DNA of 64,000 nt from Burkholderia sp. WSM2232 (GCF_000472545.1 NZ_AWZV01000003.1:6608-70607), one strand, 5' to 3'; counted from the first letter of the stretch, positions 33,971-43,625 are shown. Program-made: numbers and translations. The notes: generated by a model from the sequence alone, not told the origin.

Positions 33971-34066
33971 GATCGGCCTCCTGGGCTGACAAGTGATGGA
34001 ACTCGCTTGCAGCATAGAAGTACTGAACGATTTGCAATAGTTAAAGTTTTATTGGATCTCCATAGC

Positions 34067-35014
34067 CTATCGCTTATAGACGCTCAATTCCTTCACACGA
34101 GTGATCTTTTCGATGAGGCTCGCGCCTTCTTCCATCAGGAAACGCTTGAAGGCCACGGCAACTGGCGGCAGGCGCTTGTTCTTGCGATGAACCACGTACC
34201 AGTTGAGCATGACGGGAAAGCTCTCGACGTCGAGCACGACGAGGTGGCCGAGTTGCAACTCGAGGCTGATCGTATGTGCAGACAGGAAGGCGATGCCCAT
34301 GCCTGCAATCACCGCCTGCTTGATGGTCTCGGTGCTTTTGATCTCCATTGCAATCTTCAGATTGGAAATGCGGCCGGCGAAGCCTTCTTCCATCGAATTC
34401 CAAGTGTCGGAGCCGCGCTCACGGACGATAAAGGCTTCGTTTGCCAACTGGCTGAACCGGATGTTGCGCTTGTTGGCGAGAGGATGCGTGGGCGCTGCCA
34501 CGATCACGTAAGGGTGCGGCGCGAACGGCTCGTTCGTGGCGTCCATTTCGTGCGGCGGACGCACCATGACCGCAAGGTCTGTCTGGTTGGTCGCGAGCTG
34601 ATGCAGAAGTTCTTCGCGATTGTGCACTGCAAGGTTCAGCACGACGCCCGCATAGCGCCGCGTGAATTCGGCCAGCAGCCGCGGAAAGAAGTAGTCGCCG
34701 GCGCTGATCACCGCGACATTCAGCTTGCCGCCGGACACGCCCTTCAACTGGCTCATCGCTTCGTCCACTTCGTGGAACTGCTGAATGATCGAGCGGCTGT
34801 AGTGCAGCATTTCAGTGCCGGCCGGCGTGAGGTAGATCTTCTTGCCGAGTTGTTCGAACAGCGGCAGGCCGGCGTGCTCCTCGAGCTGACGCACCTGGGT
34901 GGAGACCGCGGGCTGGGTGAGATGCAGCTCTTCGGCGGCGCGCGAAAAGCTCAGGTGGCGCGCCACAGTCTCGAACACCTTCAACTGACGCAGCGTGGCA
35001 TTGCGCATCGTCAT
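34067..35014 (-). CDS. LysR family regulator (CbbR-like)
   Basis: This encodes 315 residues; ATG 35014 (ATG 35008 is an alternative). The N-terminal helix-turn-helix (LRQLKVFETVARHLSFSRAA, LHLTQPAVSTQVRQLEEHAG) is textbook LysR, and the effector domain resembles CbbR-type regulators that sense metabolic intermediates. It is divergent from the OxlT-like carrier gene across a 358-bp AT-rich region, the usual LysR target arrangement, so it probably controls that carrier in response to a small organic acid. Confidence 0.88.
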   Translation of the reverse strand: MTMRNATLRQLKVFETVARHLSFSRAAEELHLTQPAVSTQVRQLEEHAGLPLFEQLGKKIYLTPAGTEMLHYSRSIIQQFHEVDEAMSQLKGVSGGKLNVAVISAGDYFFPRLLAEFTRRYAGVVLNLAVHNREELLHQLATNQTDLAVMVRPPHEMDATNEPFAPHPYVIVAAPTHPLANKRNIRFSQLANEAFIVRERGSDTWNSMEEGFAGRISNLKIAMEIKSTETIKQAVIAGMGIAFLSAHTISLELQLGHLVVLDVESFPVMLNWYVVHRKNKRLPPVAVAFKRFLMEEGASLIEKITRVKELSVYKR

Positions 35015-35372
35015 GGCCGATGTATAAGCAAATGTGAATCAACATAATAACAAACTTTAATTATTAGTAATTCAGCAATGACCCTAGCATGAGTTGGTCA
35101 ACCAAAGAAAAGCTGGCGCAACACTCGGGTTAACGCTTGGATCAAGGCGTGGCGGGACTGAGGGGCAGGCTGGCGGAAAAAGAAGAAGAAAAGCGGATTA
35201 GTCGGAATTAAGAACTTCCAAAGGCGTTGAATAAATGCCTTTAAAGGAAGCGCTTTAAAAGCTATTAAACATTCCCGGATTGACAAGGCCTTCCGGGTCA
35301 TAACGATAAGGTGGGACGCATACAGCACGGCCGGTTGGCCGGCTGCACTAAATAATTGCGGAGACAAGGCAC
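35015..35372. other. Divergent promoter region of LysR and OxlT-like genes
   Basis: 358 bases, notably AT-rich at 35035-35080 and 35215-35275. LysR-type T-N11-A boxes are likely here but I could not single one out. No gene was seen. GGAGACAAGG lies just before the carrier start. Confidence 0.5.
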
Positions 35373-36719
35373 ATGGACGATATCACTCAACAGACCACGG
35401 CCCGCGTATTCTGGGCGAACCGTTGGTGGCAGCTCGTCATCGGCATGGTGTGCATGGCGTTGGTGGCGAACCTGCAGTACGCATGGACGTTGTTCGTCGC
35501 GCCGATGGACGCGCGGCATCACTGGGGCCAGGCCTCGATTCAACTGGCGTTTGCCATTTTTATCCTCACCGAAACGTGGCTCGTGCCGCTGGAAGGCTGG
35601 CTCGTCGACAAGTTCGGTCCACGGCCGGTGGTGGCGGGCGGCGCAGTGTGCGCGGGTGTCGCGTGGGTGATGAACTCGTACGCGACCACCTTGCCCATGC
35701 TTTACGTTTCCGCGGTGATCGCAGGCATTGGAGCGGGCGGCGTGTACGGCACGTGCGTCGGCAATGCGCTGAAATGGTTTCCGGACCGGCGCGGTCTCGC
35801 AGCGGGCCTCACGGCCGCCGGCTTCGGCGCGGGTGCGGCGGTCACTGTGATTCCCATTGCAAACATGATTACGCGCTCCGGCTATGAGCACACGTTCTTC
35901 TTTTTCGGCGTCCTGCAAGGCGTCGCGATTCTGCTGCTCGCCATGCTGCTCGTCAAACCAGTTTTGCGTCAGCATACGCCGGCAAAGAAGAAGTTCTCCG
36001 TGTCGAAGGTCGACCTCACGCCTGGCCAGATGATCAAGACACCGGTGTTCTGGGTGATCTACGTGTCGTTCGTCGCGGTGGCAGCGGGTGGTCTCATGGC
36101 CACCGCGCAGATCGGGCCGATTGCCAAAGACTGGGGCCTCGCGCGCATTCCCATGACGATCTTCGGTGTCACGCTGCCGCTGCTCACCGCCACGCTCTCC
36201 ATCGACAACGTCTGCAACGGCTTCACACGTCCGCTGTGCGGTTTCATCTCCGACAAGATCGGCCGTGAGAACACGATGTTCCTGATCTTCATCGGCGAAG
36301 GACTCGCGTTGCTCGGCATGATGGAATACGGCACGAACCCGTATGCGTTCATGACGTTCGCCGCATTGATCTTCCTCTTCTGGGGCGAGATTTTCTCGAT
36401 CTTCCCGGCGATCTGCGCGGACACGTTCGGCAGCAAGTATGCGGCGGCGAACGCGGGCACGCTGTACACCGCGAAGGGCACGGCCTCGCTGCTGGTCCCG
36501 ATTGCATCGGTGCTGTCGGCGACCGGCGGATGGAGCCTCGTGTTCACCGTGTCCGCGGTAATCACGATTGCCGCCGGCGTGTCAGCGAAGTTCATTCTCG
36601 CGCCGATGCGCTCCCGTTGGATTCACTCTCAGGACGAGCCGCAAGCGGGCGTGCTGGCCGTCGCCGGCAATGGCAAGGCCTCGCGCCTGAGCCACTGGCC
36701 CGAGCAAACCGGCGAGTAG
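35373..36719 (+). CDS. OxlT-like oxalate/formate MFS antiporter
   Basis: This encodes 448 residues from ATG 35373, with GGAGACAAGG upstream. It follows Oxalobacter OxlT along its length: NRWWQLVIGMVCMALVANLQ and YAWTLF in helix 1, VDKFGPRPVVAGG, then WFPDRRGLAAGLTAAGFGAG, CGFISDKIGRENTM, and DTFGSKYAAANAGTLYTAKG near the end. OxlT swaps oxalate for formate across the inner membrane. Together with frc 7 kb upstream it strongly supports oxalate or formate-linked metabolism. The last 25 residues form a hydrophilic tail. The LysR gene on the other side probably regulates it. Confidence 0.87.
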   Translation: MDDITQQTTARVFWANRWWQLVIGMVCMALVANLQYAWTLFVAPMDARHHWGQASIQLAFAIFILTETWLVPLEGWLVDKFGPRPVVAGGAVCAGVAWVMNSYATTLPMLYVSAVIAGIGAGGVYGTCVGNALKWFPDRRGLAAGLTAAGFGAGAAVTVIPIANMITRSGYEHTFFFFGVLQGVAILLLAMLLVKPVLRQHTPAKKKFSVSKVDLTPGQMIKTPVFWVIYVSFVAVAAGGLMATAQIGPIAKDWGLARIPMTIFGVTLPLLTATLSIDNVCNGFTRPLCGFISDKIGRENTMFLIFIGEGLALLGMMEYGTNPYAFMTFAALIFLFWGEIFSIFPAICADTFGSKYAAANAGTLYTAKGTASLLVPIASVLSATGGWSLVFTVSAVITIAAGVSAKFILAPMRSRWIHSQDEPQAGVLAVAGNGKASRLSHWPEQTGE

Positions 36720-36753
36720 GCCGGCAAGCCGCTCGCACCCCGGCCATGACGTC

Positions 36754-37785
36754 ATGAACGTTTCGCTGCAGCAACTCAAGGTGTTTGTCGCCGTAGCGCG
36801 TGAACGCAGCTTCACGCGTGCGGCGCGCGAGCTCGATCTGACGCAGTCCGCAGTGAGCCGCTGCGTGCGCGAGCTGGAAGATGCGGTCGAACTGAAGCTG
36901 TTCGACCGCACGACGCGCCAGGTTGAACTGACGCATGCGGGCGCGAGCCTCGAAAGAAGAATTGGCCGCCTGCTCGATGAAATCGATCTGACCTTGCGTG
37001 AAGAGCGGGCCGCGTATGAAGGGCACCGCGGCGTGGTGGTGCTGGCGAGCAATCCCGTGCTCTCGTCGAGTTGGGTTGCGCAGGGGCTCGCGCGTTGCGC
37101 CTGCGCTTTTCCGGAACTGCTCGTCAGCGTGGAGGACCAGGCGCAAAGCGGCGTGCTGGCGAGCGTCGAGCACGGCGAGGTGGATTTCGGCGTGGTCTCG
37201 CTGGCCGAGCCTCTTGCCAATGATCAGTTGCATGCGCAACTGGTTTTCACCACGCCTCTGCACGCGGTCATGCCGTCGACGCACCCGCTTGCCCGCCACG
37301 CGAGCGTCGCGTGGGACGCGTTGCACGACTGGTCGCTCGTCACCCTGAACGCCGACGCCGGCGTGCGCGCGGCACTCGAACGCGCCTTCAGTGTGAACGG
37401 TTTGAAACGTCGGCCGGTGCAGGAGTTTGGGCACGTCGCGGCGGTGCTGCGCATGGTCGAACTCGGGCTCGGTGTCGGCGTGCTGCCTGTGGACTCGCAT
37501 TGGCCTACTGTCGGCGAATCGCTCGTGAGCCGGCCGCTTGTGCCCGAGGTGACCCTGGCCACGCTGCTCGTGCATCGCCGCAACCGCTCGCTCAGGCCGA
37601 ATGCCGCGGCTGCATGGGCGCAGTTTGCGGAGCACACTGGAGCGTCTTCGAGTGGTGGTGCGAGCGTTGACCTGGAGCCGGCCGCAGGTCCAAAGCTCGC
37701 TGCGGACGTCGCGTCGAATGCAGTGTCCCGCGAATCCTCACGTCCGGTGCTCGCGCGCAGCGGCGCGGCGCTTCACGAGCCCTAG
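36754..37785 (+). CDS. LysR family transcriptional regulator
   Basis: This encodes 343 residues from ATG 36754. The helix-turn-helix (LQQLKVFVAVARERSFTRAA, LDLTQSAVSRCVRELEDAVE) opens the protein, and a periplasmic-binding-like effector domain follows to about residue 300. The last 40 residues are an extra Ala/Ser/Pro-rich tail. It lies 35 bases after the OxlT-like gene and 84 bases before an aldehyde dehydrogenase, all on one strand, so it may regulate the dehydrogenase. No ribosome site of note. Confidence 0.85.
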   Translation: MNVSLQQLKVFVAVARERSFTRAARELDLTQSAVSRCVRELEDAVELKLFDRTTRQVELTHAGASLERRIGRLLDEIDLTLREERAAYEGHRGVVVLASNPVLSSSWVAQGLARCACAFPELLVSVEDQAQSGVLASVEHGEVDFGVVSLAEPLANDQLHAQLVFTTPLHAVMPSTHPLARHASVAWDALHDWSLVTLNADAGVRAALERAFSVNGLKRRPVQEFGHVAAVLRMVELGLGVGVLPVDSHWPTVGESLVSRPLVPEVTLATLLVHRRNRSLRPNAAAAWAQFAEHTGASSSGGASVDLEPAAGPKLAADVASNAVSRESSRPVLARSGAALHEP

Positions 37786-37869
37786 CGGCGCACAGCCCTT
37801 GCCCGCGCCGGCCTTCCCCAGGCCGGCTTGCCGCAATCAGCCCACGCAACATCCCATGCAAGGAGATTC

Positions 37870-39315
37870 ATGATGACCGACCTCGTGAGCCATGACCTGT
37901 TGATCGACGGCAAGCGCTTGCCGCCGGGCACAGGCGAGTATTCCGTCGACATCAATCCCGCCACCGAAGAACCGGTTGCCCGTGTTGCGCAGGGCAGCGC
38001 CGCCGACGTCGACACGGCCGTGCGCGCTGCGCGCGCAGCGCTGAAAGTGTGGAACGGCATCAAGGCGGCCGAGCGCGGCCGCATCCTGGCTCGACTTGCC
38101 GGCCTCATGCGTGCGAATATCGAGGAGCTAGCTGCGCTTGAAAGTCTGGATGCAGGCAAGCCAATTGCCGCTGTCATGCGCCAGGACATTCCGGCTGCGA
38201 TCGACACGCTCGAGTACTACGCGGGCTGGTGCGACAAGATCAACGGCCAGGTGGTGCCGGTTCGCCCCGACGCGTTGACTTACACGATCCGCGAACCGGT
38301 CGGCGTGGTCGCAGCCATCGTGCCGTGGAATTTCCCGTTGATGATCGGCATGTGGAAAATCGCGCCGGCGCTCGCGTGCGGCTGCACGCTGATCGTCAAG
38401 CCCGCGGAGATCACGCCGCTCACCGCATTGAGGATCGGCGAACTCGCGCTCGAAGCGGGCCTGCCGCCGGGAGTCCTGAATATCGTCACCGGCAAGGGGC
38501 GCGTGGTGGGCGACGCGCTCGTCGCGCATCCCGGCGTGGACAAGGTCACGTTTACCGGCTCTCCTTCGGTGGGGCGCGGCATTTTGCAAGGCGCGGCGGG
38601 CAACTTCAAGCGCGTAACGCTGGAGCTGGGCGGCAAATCGGCGAACCTGATTTTCCCCGATGCGAACCTCGACAACGCAGTGCGAGCCGCAGCGTCGGGC
38701 ATCTTTTTCAACACGGGGCAGGTGTGCTCGGCGGGCTCGCGCATTCTCGCGCATCGCGATGTCTACGACGAAGTGGTGGAGCGGCTTGCCGCGCGTGCCA
38801 AGTCGATCAAGGTGGGCGACCCGTCGCTGCGCGAAACGTCGATGGGGCCGCTCATCTCCGCCGCGCAGATGAAAACCGTGCTGGGTTATGTCGAGGCGGG
38901 CCGCTCGGAAGGCGCGTCTCTGGTCGCGGGCGGCGCGCGCGTCGGCGAGCGCGGCTTCTTCGTCGAGCCTACGGTGTTTGCCAACGTCGAACACGAAATG
39001 CGTATTTCGCAGGAGGAAATCTTCGGACCGGTTGCAAGCGTGATCCGTTTCAACGACGAAGCCGACGCAATACGCATTGCCAACGGCACGCTGTATAGCC
39101 TCGCGGCCGGCGTGTGGAGCGCGGACATTGGCCGCGTACATCGCGTGGCGCGAGACCTTCGGGCGGGCACCGTCTGGATCAATACCTACGGCTATACGGA
39201 CGTGCGCCTGCCGTGGGGCGGTTCCGGCGATTCCGGTTTTGGCCGCGAACACGGCGATGTGGCGATTGAAAACTTCACGGAGCCGAAGGCGGTCTGGCTC
39301 GCGATCGACCAATGA
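37870..39315 (+). CDS. NAD(P)+-dependent aldehyde dehydrogenase
   Basis: This encodes 481 residues from ATG 37870 (AAGGAG at 37859-37864). The ALDH fold is complete: VPWNFPLMIGMWKIAPALA for cofactor binding, general base Glu in LELGGKSANL, catalytic Cys in FFNTGQVCSAGSR, and the late motif EEIFGPVASVIRF. The sequence resembles betaine-aldehyde and phenylacetaldehyde-type dehydrogenases, but the substrate cannot be assigned. A perfect terminator follows. The LysR gene upstream is the probable regulator. Confidence 0.9.
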   Translation: MMTDLVSHDLLIDGKRLPPGTGEYSVDINPATEEPVARVAQGSAADVDTAVRAARAALKVWNGIKAAERGRILARLAGLMRANIEELAALESLDAGKPIAAVMRQDIPAAIDTLEYYAGWCDKINGQVVPVRPDALTYTIREPVGVVAAIVPWNFPLMIGMWKIAPALACGCTLIVKPAEITPLTALRIGELALEAGLPPGVLNIVTGKGRVVGDALVAHPGVDKVTFTGSPSVGRGILQGAAGNFKRVTLELGGKSANLIFPDANLDNAVRAAASGIFFNTGQVCSAGSRILAHRDVYDEVVERLAARAKSIKVGDPSLRETSMGPLISAAQMKTVLGYVEAGRSEGASLVAGGARVGERGFFVEPTVFANVEHEMRISQEEIFGPVASVIRFNDEADAIRIANGTLYSLAAGVWSADIGRVHRVARDLRAGTVWINTYGYTDVRLPWGGSGDSGFGREHGDVAIENFTEPKAVWLAIDQ

Positions 39316-39352
39316 TCGTGCGACCAATGACAGTGCGGTATCCGCGCAAATG

Positions 39353-39383
39353 AAAAAGGATCGGACGTCGTCCGATCCTTTTT
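39353..39383. terminator. Bidirectional Rho-independent terminator
   Basis: AAAAAGGATCGGAC (39353-39366) and GTCCGATCCTTTTT (39370-39383) form a perfect 14-bp stem with a three-base loop. It lies between convergent aldehyde dehydrogenase and ketopantoate-reductase-like genes and serves both. Confidence 0.92.
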
Positions 39384-39421
39384 CATTCATACCGCGGCTC
39401 GTGTCCTGAACGCGATCCCGT

Positions 39422-40399
39422 TCAGGCGCCCTGCAGGGCCATGCGCTCGCGCAGCTTGACGAGCGCGAGCACCACGTCGATGGTCGGCGTCGGCTCGTTG
39501 ACAAGACGCCCCATCTCCTGCACGACGGTCAGAAGCGGGTCGATTTCCATCGGCCGGCGGTTTTCCAGGTCCACCAGCGTCGACGTTTTATGTGCGCCGA
39601 CCGCACCGGCGCCGTCGATGCGCTTTTCGACATCGACACGGAAATGCACGCCGAACTGATCGGCGATGCGCTTGGCTTCGAGCATCATCGTGCGTGATAC
39701 GGCGCGCGTGCCCGGATCGCTCGTGAGCACGTCGAGCGTGGCGTGCGTGAGCGCGCTAATCGGGTTGAAGCACAGATTGCCCCACAGCTTCAGCCAGATC
39801 TCGTCGCGGATGTTGTCGCGAATCGGCGCCTCGAAACCTGCCGCCTGCATGATGTCGTGAAATTGCTGGATGCGTGGCGTGCGTTCGCCGCTTGGCTCGC
39901 CGATCGGAAACTTCTTGCCGTACACGTGCTTGATGACGCCAGGCTCAACGATTTCGGCCGCAGGATAAAGCACGCAGCCAATTGCGCGCTCGGGGCCGAG
40001 CTTCGTCCATTGACTGCCGTCCGGGTCGACGCTTGCGAGCCGCGTGCCGGCGAACTTCCCGCCGTGCTGGTAGAAGTACCAATAAGGAATGCCGTTCACG
40101 CCGGTCACGATGGCCGTGTGCTTGCCGAGCAGCGGTTGCATGGAGTCGACCACGCCAGGCAGCGAGTGCGCCTTCAACGTGATGATCACGAGGTCCTGCA
40201 CGCCAAGCTCGCTCGGGTCCGACGTGCAGCGCACCGGAGCGCTAAGCGTCTCGCCGTCCATGATCAGACGGGCGCCATGCTCTCGCATGGCCGCCAGATG
40301 CGCGCCGCGCGCGATGAAACTTACGTCGGCGCCGGCGCGTGCCAGTTGCACGCCCATCAAACCGCCTATCGCTCCCGCTCCGAAGATGCAGATCTTCAT
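39422..40399 (-). CDS. 2-dehydropantoate 2-reductase family protein (ApbA/PanE-like)
   Basis: This encodes 325 residues from ATG 40399, with AGGAG upstream. The N-terminal Rossmann motif (MKICIFGAGAIGGLMGVQLA) binds NADPH, and the C-terminal helical domain carries the conserved Lys/Asn/Glu/Asp set (IWLKLWGNLCFNPISALT, LENRRPMEIDPLL). PanE reduces ketopantoate to pantoate in CoA synthesis, but many paralogues act on other 2-oxoacids, and there is no pan gene nearby. It might reduce another 2-oxoacid of the neighbouring catabolic genes. Confidence 0.85.
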   Translation of the reverse strand: MKICIFGAGAIGGLMGVQLARAGADVSFIARGAHLAAMREHGARLIMDGETLSAPVRCTSDPSELGVQDLVIITLKAHSLPGVVDSMQPLLGKHTAIVTGVNGIPYWYFYQHGGKFAGTRLASVDPDGSQWTKLGPERAIGCVLYPAAEIVEPGVIKHVYGKKFPIGEPSGERTPRIQQFHDIMQAAGFEAPIRDNIRDEIWLKLWGNLCFNPISALTHATLDVLTSDPGTRAVSRTMMLEAKRIADQFGVHFRVDVEKRIDGAGAVGAHKTSTLVDLENRRPMEIDPLLTVVQEMGRLVNEPTPTIDVVLALVKLRERMALQGA

Positions 40400-40578
40400 G
40401 ATGCCGCTCCTGTGACTATGAGAAGTCGCTTGCCCATACCGCGTGTCGCCGAGCACGGCGGCGGGTCATTGATCGAGCATAGGGGCGCCGCGTCTATAGC
40501 GATAGTTAAAGTTTCTCGGGGAGTGCATTAGCGATTGCTTATGGACGTGACCGAAGCGCCTCTTTGAGCGCCACGCAT

Positions 40579-41199
40579 TTACGTCCGCCGCACCAGCAGA
40601 AAGCTGACGCCGATGGCCGCGAGAAACGCGCCGCAGCAGCGATTGAACCAGCGTCTCACGTGAGCGCGCACAAGCCATTTGCCCAGATGCATGCCGGCCC
40701 ACGAATACAGCGCAATGGCCACACATTCGAGCGCCAGAAAGCTGGCTCCGAGCGCAGCGAATTGCGGCAGCATGGGCCGCGAAACGTCGACGAACTGCGG
40801 CAGAAATGCCGTGAATACCAGGATCGCCTTTGGGTTGCCGGCGGCGACGAGAAACTCCTGCCGCGCTATCCTCGCGAGCGATGCCGACTCTTCGTGCATG
40901 GTGTCGATGGCGGGCGCGTCGCTGCGCCACAATTGAATGGCGAGCCAGATCAGGTAAGCGGCGCCGGCGAGTTTGATGGTCAGAAAGAACCACTCGGACG
41001 CGTGGAGCACGACCGCGAGGCCCGTCGCCGCCAGCACGATCATCGCGGCGAACGCAACGAGCCGCCCGCTGCCGCCGAGGAACGCAGTCGTGAAGCCGTG
41101 CCGCGCGGCCACGTTGATCGACAGGAGATTGTTCGGCCCAGGTGCGAGATTGATGGCAAAGCAGGCGGGGAGAAAGAAGAGCCAGGCGGTCGTGGACAT
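40579..41199 (-). CDS. LysE/RhtB family amino acid exporter
   Basis: This encodes 206 residues with six hydrophobic helices from ATG 41199, with GAGG upstream. LAPGPNNLLSINVAARHGF near the start and NPKAILVFTAFLPQFVD in the middle are family signatures. These proteins export amino acids or homoserine-lactone-like compounds. It stands alone. A second paralogue lies at 42879-43514 on the other strand. Confidence 0.87.
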   Translation of the reverse strand: MSTTAWLFFLPACFAINLAPGPNNLLSINVAARHGFTTAFLGGSGRLVAFAAMIVLAATGLAVVLHASEWFFLTIKLAGAAYLIWLAIQLWRSDAPAIDTMHEESASLARIARQEFLVAAGNPKAILVFTAFLPQFVDVSRPMLPQFAALGASFLALECVAIALYSWAGMHLGKWLVRAHVRRWFNRCCGAFLAAIGVSFLLVRRT

Positions 41200-41376
41200 G
41201 GGTGCCTCGCGGGGTGTGCGTTGATGGGCGCCGGCGTGGGCGGGGCGCGCACGCGAAAAAACAGCAGCGACGGGCCGCAGCGACAGGCAGCAGGGCGATG
41301 CGCTGCTGCCGATTGTAGCGAAACGGTGGCCGTGCCTCGGCGGGTATCCGCGCGAGAGCGCGGCGCCTTGCGTTGC

Positions 41377-41922
41377 CTAATTCACTGCCTTGATGAATCC
41401 GGCGTCCTGCACCAGTGCGTCGACGCTCAGTTTCACAGTGTCCTCGATGGCAATGGTGTTGCTGGTGAATTTCGGCGACTTGCGTTTCACGGTCTTGGTG
41501 GTCGAGAACACGACCTGTTGCGTGGACGCGTCTGTGACTACGTAGCGTATCTGCAGGGTCCAGAGGGCCGGCGAGCGAACGTCGTCTACGCTGAATTTTT
41601 CAATGCGGCCGCTCAGCACCTTGCGCTTATCGTCGAGGTGAAGGCCCACCACCTTGAGGCGGTTCGCCACGCTTTCGCGCACTGCGTCCCTGACCTCGGT
41701 TTTCAGCACCACGCCGGTCATGGCCGTGTTTTCGATGCGGTTCGGCGACACGCGCCCGTCGAGCGCCGGCATGTACGCGAACTCGCGGGCGGGCGCGACG
41801 CTCAGCGAGCCCGCGGGCACCCCTGCGGCGCGCGGCGAACTGCTGCTGTTCAGCCCGAACCATGACCAGGAGCAGGCGGACAGCAGCAACGGCAACGCGA
41901 TCACGCTGCAGCCCTTGAGCAC
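41377..41922 (-). CDS. Lipoprotein, unknown function
   Basis: This encodes 181 residues from GTG 41922. A lipobox (LLLSAC, Cys17) predicts acylation and anchoring; the residues after Cys are Ser and Trp, so outer-membrane sorting is expected. The rest (TAMTGVVLKTEVRDAVRESV, LHLDDKRKVLSGRIEKFSVD) reminds me of small YajG-like lipoproteins with a mixed alpha/beta fold, but I am not sure. The ribosome site is poor, so the true start could differ. It lies between a LysE gene and yigZ, with no clear partner. Confidence 0.65.
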   Translation of the reverse strand: MLKGCSVIALPLLLSACSWSWFGLNSSSSPRAAGVPAGSLSVAPAREFAYMPALDGRVSPNRIENTAMTGVVLKTEVRDAVRESVANRLKVVGLHLDDKRKVLSGRIEKFSVDDVRSPALWTLQIRYVVTDASTQQVVFSTTKTVKRKSPKFTSNTIAIEDTVKLSVDALVQDAGFIKAVN

Positions 41923-42144
41923 CGTATTTTTTCGGGACGCCGCTGTGCGCGCGGCTTCGGGCGCCAGTTGCGACAGATGCGACAGATGCGAACCGTGCGG
42001 CGCCGATTCGGGCGCTACGCGGGAACAAGCGGCGGTCGAGATCAGAGGAGTGGCCCTTTAAATGGTGATACATGCCAAGGAGAACAGCATGGTAACAGTG
42101 CCCACCCGCAACCCATCTCCTAAATGGATATCAGACCGACGACA

Positions 42145-42726
42145 TCAAAGAAAGCCCGCTTTGCCTTGCGTCATATCGACCAATGCGCGCCGTGCGTCGT
42201 CGAGCATATTGACCGGCAGACGGATCGTCATTGTCACGAGCATGCCATGCGTGGTATCGGCGAGCGCGTAGCCTTGCGCTTCGATCCAGCGCCGCACTTT
42301 TGCTTCGTCCGCGTAGCCGACTTCGACGACGAGCGAGCCCTGGGCAATCCGTTCGACGCGCGGGGCGTCCAGCAGCGCGGAGGCGATGGCGTCGGTGTAC
42401 GCGCGCACGAGGCCGCCCGCGCCGAGCTTCACGCCGCCGTAATAGCGCACCACGGCGGCCAGCACGCCGTCCAGGTCGTGATGCCGCAGCACTTCCAGAA
42501 TCGGCCGGCCGGCCGTGCCGGAGGGCTCGCCGTCGTCGGACATGCCCGATTGGCCGCCTGCCAGCAGCGCCCAGCACACGTGCGTCGCGGCCGGATGCTC
42601 GTCGCGCAGGCGGCGCAGTTCGTCCATCGCGGCGTCGCGATCCTCCACGGGTATCGCATACGCAATGAACCGGCTCTTGCGAACCTCGAGTTCGTGAGTG
42701 TGCCGCGTCGACAACGTGTAAGTCAC
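42145..42726 (-). CDS. yigZ: YigZ/IMPACT family protein
   Basis: This encodes 193 residues from GTG 42726. The UPF0029 core is clear: KSRFIAYAIPVEDRDAAMDE, then DDGEPSGTAGRPILEVL, and VVRYYGGVKLGAGGLVRAYT, followed by the C-terminal DUF1949 ferredoxin-like domain. IMPACT proteins bind translation-related partners in eukaryotes; the bacterial role is not defined. Cytosolic. Divergent from the LysE gene at 42879. Confidence 0.9.
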   Translation of the reverse strand: MTYTLSTRHTHELEVRKSRFIAYAIPVEDRDAAMDELRRLRDEHPAATHVCWALLAGGQSGMSDDGEPSGTAGRPILEVLRHHDLDGVLAAVVRYYGGVKLGAGGLVRAYTDAIASALLDAPRVERIAQGSLVVEVGYADEAKVRRWIEAQGYALADTTHGMLVTMTIRLPVNMLDDARRALVDMTQGKAGFL

Positions 42727-42878
42727 TTGAATTCCGCTCGCTAGCCTGGCATGAAAGAGTTCGCCGCCCTGTTCGGGCGCCGCCCCGAATCATAGCGAGT
42801 TTGCCACGTGGTCTCTTCTATAAGCGAGGTACACTTTGCAGACCATAAACGGACGACCGCCAGATAATCGGAGACACC

Positions 42879-43514
42879 ATGGACAGCATGCTCGAGTTAT
42901 CCACTTTAGGCACCTTCGTTGCCGTCGTGCTCGGCCTTTTTCTGATTCCGGGGCCTGCCGTGCTGCTGGTTTTGACGCGCACGGTGCATGGCGGACGCAA
43001 AGCCGGCATTTTCACGGGGCTGGGCATTGCCGTCGGCGACTTCGTTCACACGCTCGGCGCGGCAGTCGGCCTCTCAGCATTGCTGATGACTTCGGCGCTC
43101 GCATTCAACGCGGTCAAGTGGATCGGCGCGCTGTATCTCGTCTATCTCGGCATTCGGGCATTACGCGAAAAACCGGCGAGCGGCGATATGCCCGCGAGCG
43201 CGCCGGTGTCCGCGTCCAAAGCCTTCTTTCAGGCCATTCCCGCCGAAGTGCTCAACCCCAAAACAGCGCTCTTCTTTCTCGCCTTTCTGCCGCAGTTCGT
43301 GCACCCCGAGCACGGTTCGACGTTTCTCCAGTTCACGGTGCTCGGGCTGATTTTCGTCGGCATGAGCGCGCTTTACACCACTTTGATCGTGTTGACGATC
43401 CGCCCGCTCGGCAGACTCGTCAAGCGCCTCACGTGGCTTCGCCGGTGGCAGAACAAGATTATTGGCGTGCTGTTTATCTCGCTCGGGCTGCGCGTAGCGA
43501 CGCAAACGCGCTGA
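42879..43514 (+). CDS. LysE/RhtB family exporter
   Basis: This encodes 211 residues from ATG 42879, with CGGAGACACC upstream. Six helices and family motifs (LIPGPAVLLVLTRTVHGGRK, AEVLNPKTALFFLAFLPQFV) are present. It exports amino acids or related small molecules. It shares only family-level similarity with the LysE at 40579-41199, so it is a distinct paralogue. Confidence 0.88.
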   Translation: MDSMLELSTLGTFVAVVLGLFLIPGPAVLLVLTRTVHGGRKAGIFTGLGIAVGDFVHTLGAAVGLSALLMTSALAFNAVKWIGALYLVYLGIRALREKPASGDMPASAPVSASKAFFQAIPAEVLNPKTALFFLAFLPQFVHPEHGSTFLQFTVLGLIFVGMSALYTTLIVLTIRPLGRLVKRLTWLRRWQNKIIGVLFISLGLRVATQTR

Positions 43515-43538
43515 ACCCTCGGCCTGCCTGTATGTAGT

Positions 43539-43625
43539 TCAGTTCAGCGCGAGGCCGATCGAGGCCGCCATGACCATGATGGCAAGACACGCGGCGACAA
43601 GCAGGTCGTACGGGTAACGCATCAT
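43539..43625 (-). CDS. Possible 28-residue single-span membrane peptide
   Basis: The frame reads MMRYPYDLLVAACLAIMVMA then ASIGLALN, stop at 43539. GGAAGC lies directly upstream of the double ATG. One hydrophobic helix fills most of the peptide. It sits alone between two plus-strand genes. Coding is plausible from the ribosome site and composition, but there is no homology argument. Confidence 0.4.
   Translation of the reverse strand: MMRYPYDLLVAACLAIMVMAASIGLALN

Noticed and set aside
38128..39504. A 458-codon minus-strand open frame opposite the aldehyde dehydrogenase.
   Set aside because: Shadow frame; the dehydrogenase on the plus strand has all catalytic motifs, and the frame crosses a strong terminator.
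41960..41995. Tandem GCGACAGAT copies upstream of the lipoprotein gene.
   Set aside because: Only two to three copies with no clear role.
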